Below the pieces are notes generated by a model, which did not search any database, was not told the DNA's origin, and saw only the letters and a list, made by a program, of their open reading frames with translations. From positions 1,073,951-1,137,950 of the forward strand of contig OZ007512.1 of the NCBI GenBank assembly GCA_963931865.1: a stretch of DNA of 64,000 nt, read 5' to 3'. Shown piece after piece: positions 55,541 through 64,000 of the stretch. The stretch comes from Axinella damicornis (taxonomy: Eukaryota > Porifera > Demospongiae > Axinellida > Axinellidae). The stretch's first letter is position 1. Each line of letters opens with the position of its first letter. The position numbers and the translations under genes were made by a program.

Positions 55541-57699
55541 GAGAAGGACGCAGTCCTCTCCCCCCAAGCCTAAACCATACCTAAATAGCTCTGTATACCT
55601 AACTCCCTAACACAAATAATTACCAGAACAAGAAATTTGCAGCAGGATGAGCAAGTGATCTCTATGTCCCTGTCGGCAACATAACTCAGATGACAACTCA
55701 CGTGCGGTGATAGACCGAGACTAACCCTTGCCCATTTTCACGTGGGATCTTCAGAACGAGCGACGTGCACTACCAACCACCAGGGTAGGAAAGGTTGAGT
55801 CTTCTGTTCCCGATACTACTGCTCCTGGGATGCTACATACGATCATCATAAAGGAAATCGAAATCAAACTGTGCCCCAATTGAAGATCTGGCTTGACATC
55901 TACCTGACAATGAGGCAATCATAACCGCTCACCGAGGTGGGGATGAGTGAGGGGGTTGCCATCTACTGCAAGAGCAGAACTGATTATTCTCTTAGCGGGG
56001 TATGCTGTTACTGCTGCCCCAAGGCAGCACTCAGTACTTGTACGAAGGGAGCCACAAACACATGCAGCCAGCTGTCCCAATCATATCTCCAGTCTGTGGT
56101 CAGGGCTCCGCTAAATCTTGACGCATATCCTCTCCAATGGATCCTTAGTATCATTGGCAGGCAATTGCAATTCTGCCTACCCAGAGTAATTTGGGTCCCT
56201 TGGCTTGGGTACTTTTCATCCACCTCAGCTTCAGCAGAACCGGTTGAAAGGGGTGATCTGAAAACACCCTGCTATCCACAGACATCACCTGACTGACAAA
56301 TACCTGCCACCATTTGGTGAGCCCTTCCTGGGTTGCACCACCCACCAAGCGACACAGTGACTGCTCTGTCACCAGGAGGAAAAAATTCCATCATCATCAG
56401 GTAAGTATCCATTGGGGCGTACATGTATGGGGCAACTGCAGCCTGACAATCGGACAGAACTGAAATGACTAAATCTCCTGACATTTAATACCAGTGCAGG
56501 GACGGAGACTGCCGACGAGATTGTCAAGGTCTTTTGCCTAAACTAATGGCCCTTATACCACTGACACATTATCATATGTACATTGAGTTCTTGGGCTCTT
56601 CAAACATAAATACCCCGGACCAGAGCAATGTTCCCGGCCCTGCTCACTGACAGCAACGAAGGCTCCTTTCCTTCTCCCATTCCATGGGTATTAGAACCAT
56701 GCTATGCCAAGCCGCATATCTGACTACAACGTTGAGTTGGAGTGCTGCTTGCCCAACACTAGCTGGTGAACAGGAACCCATACCTACAAGTGACTCCTGA
56801 AGAAAGGTACACACAGTCATTTCAACTATCTGAGCTATAGAGGGGGACAGACCCACTCAGTTGCATGAGTACCTCTGCTGCAGCTATAACCCTTTAACTG
56901 TCGGGTTTTATTCCACCTAATAAGTTACCTGTACAAATACATAGACGATTAACTCAAGATGCCACACCCCCTTTATTTCCTATCTTGAAAGGCACCTCTA
57001 TGGATACAGCTCTAATTTCTACGAATGATCCCTAAATTTGTTTCTTCTATATCAGATCCTCTAAGTACTTCCAAATCTCGTCCACAAAACCATGCAATTT
57101 TCCTGTTTACTTTGAGGTCTAGCACAGGCCATTGTCACCTGTACTTATCACTCCTTACCATGACTTGTTCTTACACTACCACTCTAGAGGATGCAATGGA
57201 AGTCCTGACTAAGATGTCAAATTATGCAAATTGCAAAACTGCATCCTGTTGGGCACCCTCGGCCATTAAAGGGATAACTTAACTTAACTGATCCAGGCCA
57301 ACAGCCCCAATCAAACCAGACCAACCTTGCCCCTCATTCCCAGGCGACACCTAGAGATTAGTGTCACCCTTGCAAGGTCCACTTTGGCTGATTGTAATGC
57401 AGCCCCGCTGCAAAGAGAGAGTACCGAACTCCCCCTGACCACATAAAATGCTCTCACATTTGCATCTTACTCTATTTTTCTTCACACCCCCTTTGGCCCC
57501 TGGGCCACGCAAACAGCCCATGGTGTTGCCACCCTTGATAGGTGATCTGGGAGTGCCTTTACTTCCATGGTGCTCTTGTACCTACCGTCCTTTGCCCACT
57601 ACACTCACAGGGGACTCCCATTGACGGTCCCAGAAGACCAACTCCAGGCACTCATGACCCCACTCACCCTTTGACTGTGGGTGAGGATTGCAGTCAACT

Positions 57700-58290
57700 T
57701 CCAAATGGTCTACCGTTATCGCATAACTAATAATAATAACCTGACTCCTATCCAGACTAAATCCTTACGAACTGTCATGAATTCCTCTATGGTGATCTGG
57801 CTAACTACCTAGTGTGAGACATTTCGCAGTCCTCCGGAAGAAGACTCAGGATCACACCAACCCAATGTCAGTGATGGAATGCCTCTACCCCGAACCACCC
57901 CTCTTTGGTTGCAGTCCCTGAATGAAACCACTGCATGACTGCATGTACCCTGCATCCTCCACTTGACACACCCACCCAAGGATAATGACCAACTCCTGGC
58001 CACCAGGGTGCAACACATACCCCTGAGAGAAATACTACTTTGGAGAGTATACTGTTATTGCATAGCTAGTATAGTAGTTATGACCTGACTCCTACCTATA
58101 TCGACTCATTACATACTGTTGTGTATCTAATTAGTTTTGGCTATCTATCCGGTGCAAGATGTTCTGGGGGAGACAGTTCTCCAGAATCAGACGATCACAC
58201 CAAGCCGTATCAGTGGACATATGCCCTCTTCCACCGAACTGCCTCCCATAAACAATGATGCACCAGACATTCTGTGGGTACTTGCTAATT
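57700..58290 (+). repeat. Degenerate tandem repeat, period about 340 bp
   Basis: Two diverged units share the order TACCGTTATCGCATAAC / TACTGTTATTGCATAGC, AACCTGACTCCTA / GACCTGACTCCTA and GATCACACCAA with TCAGTG following. Further weaker units may lie on either side. Confidence 0.6.
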
Positions 58291-59122
58291 ATTACTATTG
58301 TCACTACCCCCTCTATGGCTGTGAGCAGTGTTGGACCTATATGGCAACACCACAAACTGATGCCTGCATAACAGGATACACACTGAGGTCATGTTTTCAT
58401 ACCTGCACATGTACAGGTTGCCACATGGCTGAGCCCACCATTTGAAAGGTGCTGGGTCCATTTCCACTCCCTGTACACTGAGACCACTGCTCCCTAACTC
58501 TTTTGTCTACGGCCAGTCCGGCACCTCTTGCAGGGGCCAATCTAGCACTTGTTGCTGTGACTTTATAGCCCTACCTTGTTAGTGTCTTAGTTTTCATGGA
58601 TGCCTGGTTGCCCCACAATTGTGGGGACAACTGAGGCAGGGAGCGTTTAGCTGCCCGTCTGTCTGAATGATGTGTAGGCCACTCTACTGGTACTCCTGGC
58701 CACACCCTGAACCATGATGACTTATCTGACAAGAGCTATGTCCTTGTTTGCCTACCTTGCCCCAATGGCTGCTAGGATTTTGCTGTAGGCAGCACAGAAG
58801 ATATGTTCCTGTGCAAGTTCCTGTGTTGTATAAATTTAGTTGCCCTTAAGACGAAATTACCTAGCCTACTCTTACTTGCAGTGTCCGTGTTAGCACAACT
58901 AGCCATGCACGTTAGCACCCCTTATATAGTGTGTAAGTGCTCTTAATTAATAGGGCTTGCCTCTCCTTGACCTTCATCTATAGGATCTACCCTTGTGTGA
59001 TCTCCCCTTCGGAGAAAAAATTCTACGCCTCCACCATGGCCATTACCCTTCCATGAGATAACCACCACTGGCACCTTAATCCAGCCCTTGCCCTCTTTAC
59101 GCATATTAAACTCTACCCCCTA

Positions 59123-59700
59123 GCCGCCCCAGTGGCAGACACACACTCACATGTAGGGTGCCCCTTTGGCGACCCTCCTATTGCCCCATTATGGCAACTA
59201 TCCCCACAGCTTGGGGCCTTTTAAACTTAGTGTGGATGCCTGGACCATGCCAGGTTCCAACCCACGTGCCGCCCCAGTGGCAGACACACACTCACATGTA
59301 GGGTGCCCCTTTGGCGACCCTCCTGCATTGCCCCATTATGGCAACTATCCCCCCAGCTTGGGGCCTTTTAGAACTTAGTGTGGATGCATGGACCATGCCA
59401 GGTTCCAACCCATGTGCTGCCCCCAATGGCAGACACATACTCACAGAGAGGGTGCCCCTTTTGGCAAACTTCCTGCCTTGCCCCGTTATGGCAACTATCA
59501 CCACGGCCTTAGCACTTTGGGTATTTGGCTGCCCAAAATTAGTGTGGACGCCTGGACCATGCCAGGTCCCACCCCACGTGCTGCCCCAGTGGCAGAAACA
59601 CTCACACACAGGGTGCCACTTTTGCAACCCTTCCACATTGCCCCATTGTGGCCACTACCACCAAGGCCCCTATGGCCTGGGCACACTGGGCACTTGGACG
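59123..59700 (+). repeat. Tandem repeat, period about 145-163 bp, about four units
   Basis: Units start GCCGCCCCAGTGGCAGACAC at 59123 and 59268, and related forms at 59417 and 59580. Each includes GGGTGCCCCTTTGGC, GCCCCATTATGGCAACTA and GTGGATGCCTGGACCATGCC. A distant relative appears near 60410. Confidence 0.88.
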
Positions 59701-61020
59701 CTCATAAATAGTGCCTGAACGACTGTACTGCAAACATTCTAGCAGCAGTAGGGGACAAACATTCGGGAGAATTAGATCATAGTTTACATTGAACCACGGC
59801 TTGAACTTGCTTGCATATCTTCGAACTAGGTGGTCGCGAAGGTTGCTCAAGCCTCCAAGCAACGCCTCAAGTTTTCTCACACAGCGTACCCTTCAGTACA
59901 GTTTTCAGAAAATGTTACCTAACATCAGATTCTATATGCTTAGAACTCAACGTCTCAGAGCTAACTGACGCACTAGCACTACTACCATGCACTGGCACTA
60001 GACTCTTGCAATTCGGATGCCATCTTGATTGTACCCTGCCACATGCAGTAAAATTCGATACGAGGAGTTTCCCTTCTGAATAATTATTCTAGCATTCGAA
60101 CAACTGCCCGAATGTCAAACATTCGTACACACGTTACTCATAACCTTCAAGTGGATGCCTTGACTATACCAGGTTCCAAGTCCTGGTTTGCACCGTTCAC
60201 TCTGTCGCACCTGATCTTTAGAATGTCCAATAGCTGGATGCCTATAGAGAGTCATTGCAGCAACGAAGAAATCACCACATGGCCCACAAACTCTTGCTGG
60301 ATTACTCCCACAGCCGGGCCGCAGCCCTTGCTGCTGTTGCACTTTGGGTCCTTGGATGCCCATACCTCCATGGGAGTTTGATTCTGCCCGTCCAGGTTCC
60401 GACCCGCATACTGTCCCAGTGGCAGACATAAATATACCGGGTAGACCTTGGTTGCCCATCCATGTTTATTACTTTGCGGACTAATTAGCCCACAGCCGCA
60501 GTGGCCATACTTTACCCCTTGGGGGCCCTCCAGTTTGGGTGGACGCTAGGCCCTTCGCAGTTAAGTTAGCTAATTCACGCTGACCCCCACTTGCTCACCC
60601 AGAGGCCGCTATCCCCCTTGCCCTATATGGCGGTCCCTTGGCTGTCCATTCGTCCTGTGCGCCCAAACAGCGCACGGCTCCAACTCCCTTCGCCGCCTCT
60701 CCACTAGGGGTAGCTCCTGCTCATCTGTCCACTTTTGATTAAAGTGCCGACGGCGTGACTATAGGTGATCCATTCCCCGCCAGGCATCGAACTGATGTTG
60801 TTCTGTCTGCTCACCTTACCAGTTACCTCCTGTTCCTTCGGCTGTGTGGCCACGCCGCTTGGGATCGCTTGGCTTCGGGATGATAGCCACGAGTTCGGCA
60901 AGACGACCCGCCCGGTACTCGTTCGATCGCCATGGCTCAGTACAACTCTTCCCCTCTTTCGGCCATCCCTGTGACCCTGTTTCGGTCCTCGGAGTTCGAC
61001 CATGTTCGCCGTTTCGGCTC

Positions 61021-61184
61021 AGTTTCGCTCACAGCTGCCCATACAGCTGTGTCTTTGTCGCACAAATGGCGGGATACCACTGCGCATGCGTGCCTAGCCC
61101 ATACCAACCCCCTTGGTGGGATGACCCCACCCACAACACTTATCCCCTCGATGTTAACCTGGTTTAACCAAGGTTAAACTTCAT
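61021..61184 (+). repeat. Small split repeat, copy 2 (outer end)
   Basis: Same 164 bp as 55117-55280; marks the right end of the element. Confidence 0.92.
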
Positions 61185-62397
61185 ATAATATTATGTATGT
61201 GCAACTTCCATCACACTTATAGCTTTATAAAGGAATGCAATAAAGTTAGTATCATATCCATGTATTGTAGCCATCGACATGCGGCTGGTGGAGCAAAGGT
61301 ACCTGCTATTCCATCGAACTTCTTCCTTAGCGACAGCATCGTAAGTACACTATACCTTGGCGTTCTGAAACTCACACATCATCAAACACAAGTCCATTTC
61401 CAGAGATGGCTGTCTCTTGCTCAAAGACATACACTTCTTCACATGTAGATAAGTGGTACTATAGCTAGTCTTTATCTTCAGACAGGCAGATGAATTTGAT
61501 ATTGTGGCAGGATGTAGTGGCTTGTACCAAACACTACAGTTATTACAGTAGTTGCACATCTGGACAGCTGTTGCATTTTATCTCACTTGGGTGCAAATCG
61601 CATGACTAAGAGTGTTATTTTTGATGTGGCACACACATGCACATTGTTAATAATGACATTGCGAGCAGAGCCTGGTAGGATCGGAGGGAACCTGGCTTGC
61701 TCTCATGCATCACCACCATGAGGAGGTCACACTGTCAATGGGGCTCCTCTCTGCGTCATCTTCTGGAAAGTTTACTACAGGAACAGACCTGAAGTTAACT
61801 AAGTAGTACGTTGAGCACATGAGGACCATCACGATACATGTACATGAATTAACCTCAGTTAGCAACAGTCAACCGACTAACTTAATTTGTAGTGAAACTA
61901 AAATAGCTAACCTCCAGTCGATATGCTGACATGTTAGTTACAAATAACTTAAGAATAACGTGCTCAAAATATGTTGCATGCACTTGTCCTATATCAAACT
62001 ACTACCACAGTAAGTTAATTTCTGTTGTAAATAGTTAAGAAATAATGGTCAGGTAGACAAACAGCTGTTCATTACTATTCCTCATGCTGTTGCTGAAATC
62101 CCTTAGGAAGGGTTTTTGGCATCTGCATCACGAGATTTCATTGGACCAATGACATGTAGTCGAGAGACAGACAACAGTTGCCGGACGGACAAAACAAGTT
62201 ACTTAACCCCACTTCTCTGACCAGACTCGCGCATGCGCGTGGGGCAACAACACAGACTATCATGCCAGCAGCAAAAATGTATTGCATAATTCACTCGTGC
62301 ATAATTCATATATTATCGTATGTTTGGTAAAATTATATTCGACTCCCGTGAATAATAATATGAAATCCCATTTCGTAATAGATAATGTGCATCAGGA
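61185..62397. other. Non-coding spacer
   Basis: No gene supported. The stretch 62055-62135 resembles 17470-17545 (ACAAACAGCTGTTCATT then AAGGTTTCTTGGCATC-like). Confidence 0.45.
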
Positions 62398-62520
62398 GTG
62401 CATTGCGTGTTTTATAGCATGAGGGGCGGGGACGAGTTTCCTGATACAGCACGAGGCGAAGGCGAGTGCTGTATCAGACAACGAGACCCTGCCCCTCATG
62501 CTATAAAACACGCAATGCAC
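62398..62520. repeat. Foldback MITE-like element
   Basis: The arms GTGCATTGCGTGTTTTATAG and CTATAAAACACGCAATGCAC pair. The pairing continues inward (CATGAGGGGC/GCCCCTCATG, CTGATACAGCAC/GTGCTGTATCAG) to a small GGCGAAGGCG loop. Confidence 0.85.
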
Positions 62521-63667
62521 AACTGTGACGCACATTATTGTGACGTCACGTTTCCATGACTATCTTCCGTTGCTAGCGTAAGCCGCCAATTATCGACCAG
62601 TACGTATTATCGACCAGGTAGAATACGGAATAATTTCACGTGAATGTGCCGTGAGTGAACAGCCTTTTAACCGGAAGTTAATTCATTGTGCCGTCTGCCG
62701 ACTATTAAACGCATTCTTTTGTGCGTTTACTGGCAAGTTCAGATCATATAACACCTGATTCGCTAAAGACCGGTATCAATCGGACCTACCATTCACCAAA
62801 ACGAGCAGAATGGTACTACAGCTGTGCCAACAGGAGCTCTGAGTCCCAGCAACAACTACCCGCAGCTCTACCTGGCCAGTTTTCAGGAAGATTGATTCCA
62901 CTGAGCCAGCACAGTCGTGCAGCAGTAGCCTTGTTGGTGATTTAGTAGTCCAAACAGCGTCTAAGATTTATAACACTCGTGCATGACGTTTTGCACAGAA
63001 GTCATTTGTGTACTAGTTTGATACTGCTCTTATGGGAAGCCAGTTGGTTGGCTAATACTCTGATATGCTAGTCTTCAACTCTTTTAGCTGAGCGTAGCTG
63101 AGTATAGACTTTGGTCGATAATTGAACATAGGAAAATGTATGGGCAGTCGATAATACGTACGCGTGGTTGATAATTGGTTGGGAATAGGCATCACGGAAG
63201 TTATTTTGTGATCGTACATGTATTCGATAACCCATTTAAAAGGGGTTATTCTTATTTGAAATTGATTGCTCTTTCGTTTGGTGCAAGAATCAAGTTTCCA
63301 AACCGTTCCTGGACTGAGATACGAAGGCAAGTTGAATTGTCGTCGATAATTGGCGGCTTACGCTACACGTATCCAATGCAACAGCAAGCCTATTGGTCAG
63401 ATCGTAGAAGCCAGCCAACAGCCTAATAGCCCGCCATGTTGTAGCTAGCTATTTGATATGTTTGCTTCCTGTTCAATATCTTAATTTGTCCATTCAATAT
63501 TATTCATACAGCACCTGTATGTAATGTACTGTATGGCCGGAACCTTTGATCTGCCCACGCAAGTCACAATAAATCCAAATATAGAATACTCTCGGCACTG
63601 TGACAACAGACAGGCTAATCAGTACTTGTGCAGCAAATTGGACGAATAGTGCATTATCCATACAGTT
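62521..63667. other. Non-coding spacer
   Basis: Repeated references to ATTATCGACCA, GTCGATAATT and similar suggest another decayed MITE between about 62585 and 63355. No gene supported. Confidence 0.4.
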
Positions 63668-63950
63668 GTATGAAGCCATAGAAGATGAAAGCTAGGGTCG
63701 AAGTGTGCTTTATTTTCCATAATGCGCATAGTGTGCTATATTTTCCACTGGACAATATAGCACTGGAAAAAGCGCTCCGTAGATGTCGCAGTTAAAGTAC
63801 CGCTTATGCTCGTGCACTACAGAAAATATTGCACACGGACATGGTCTTGAGGCAAATATAGCACTTGGCTTCGCCTCGTACTATATTAGCCTCTCGACCA
63901 CGCTCTTGTGCAATATTTCTCGTAGTGCACTTGCTGCGGTACTTTAACTA
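63668..63950. repeat. MITE-like foldback, fuller copy of 26338-26520
   Basis: Starts ATGAAGCCATAGAAGATGAA. The inner arms AGTTAAAGTACCGC and GCGGTACTTTAACT (63790, 63949) pair around further dyads (CGTGCACTAC/GTAGTGCAC, AATATTGCACA/TGTGCAATATT). It interrupts a sequence that is continuous near 18120-18165. Confidence 0.75.
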
Positions 63951-64000
63951 GTATGATGTATTGATCTCGATACCGTGGGAACCAATTTCCTAGAGATATA

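Larger units (their letters stand above)
54736..61184. mobile_element. Non-autonomous split-direct-repeat element (YR-retrotransposon-like)
   Basis: Order on the plus strand: A (54736-54995, 260 bp), unique 121 bp, B (55117-55280, 164 bp), A' (55281-55540), interior (55541-61020), B' (61021-61184). A equals A' and B equals B' as far as read. This is exactly the plan and orientation of the coding element at 29872-36068 (repeat, 109-121 bp unique, small repeat, repeat, body, small repeat). The interior of about 5.5 kb has no gag, RT or recombinase and is C-rich on the plus strand with degenerate tandem repeats. It resembles a large non-autonomous derivative mobilised in trans. Confidence 0.85.

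Noticed and set aside
54813..55573. Two paralogous genes (126 and 71 codons sharing N-termini)
   Set aside because: The shared part is the 260-bp split direct repeat; not a gene family.
59166..59711. Repeat protein gene (HYGNYPPSLGPF-like ORFs)
   Set aside because: Products of non-coding tandem repeats open in several frames.

Overview
The window looks like nuclear DNA of an early-branching animal, most likely a demosponge (inference). It holds intron-bearing genes with GT/AG splice sites, metazoan signalling domains (ankyrin, Roc-COR, FN3, ZU5, Death), an intronless type I terpene synthase, a tyrosine-recombinase retrotransposon and dense foldback/MITE repeats. The strongest genes are on the minus strand, except the terpene synthase. 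No bacterial-style operon is visible.

Layout. 0.98-10.86 kb: a giant minus-strand gene for an ankyrin-Roc-COR-Death protein. Five exons (six with a probable 75-bp mini-intron) join in consistent phase. Its middle carries about 19 almost identical 33-residue ankyrin repeats. 11.2-16.5 kb: a repeat jungle with a mariner-like MITE that has a TA duplication, copies of a family called R1 here, five foldback palindromes (four here, one near 39 kb), a 592-bp tandem triplication and a 36-bp minisatellite. 18.6-19.1 kb: another MITE. 21.5-24.25 kb: a two-exon secreted enzyme of the sphingomyelinase D/phospholipase D family. 27.24-28.22 kb: the terpene synthase, lying between two copies of the 3' end of an unrelated minus-strand gene. 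29.87-36.07 kb: a retrotransposon with gag, RT-RNase H and tyrosine recombinase flanked by split direct repeats; one repeat arm holds an array of 12 hairpins. 36.1-38.5 kb: decayed gene ends. 38.57-46.18 kb: a second death-domain gene, found mostly by exon reading: FN3 - P-loop - ZU5 - UPA-like - Death. Its introns contain an inverted R1 copy that is interrupted by a foldback element with a 9-bp target duplication. 47.43-51.80 kb: a paralogue of the ankyrin-Roc-COR gene. Its last recognisable exon ends in phase 1, the phase needed by the FN3 exon downstream, so 51.8 to 38.6 kb may be one gene. 54.74-61.18 kb: a second split-direct-repeat element with the same plan as the retrotransposon but a non-coding interior of about 5.5 kb. 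61.2-64 kb: MITE-like sequence.

How the genes fit. The two ankyrin-Roc-COR genes and the ZU5-Death gene resemble intracellular platforms joining ligand-sensing repeats, a GTPase switch and a death-fold adaptor, as in DAPK, PIDD and UNC5 proteins. They suggest a local cluster of innate-immunity or apoptosis genes (inference). The terpene synthase and the secreted phospholipase D-like enzyme would be effector or chemical-defence genes.

All exon models come from reading splice signals and phases by eye; no alignment or search was run.
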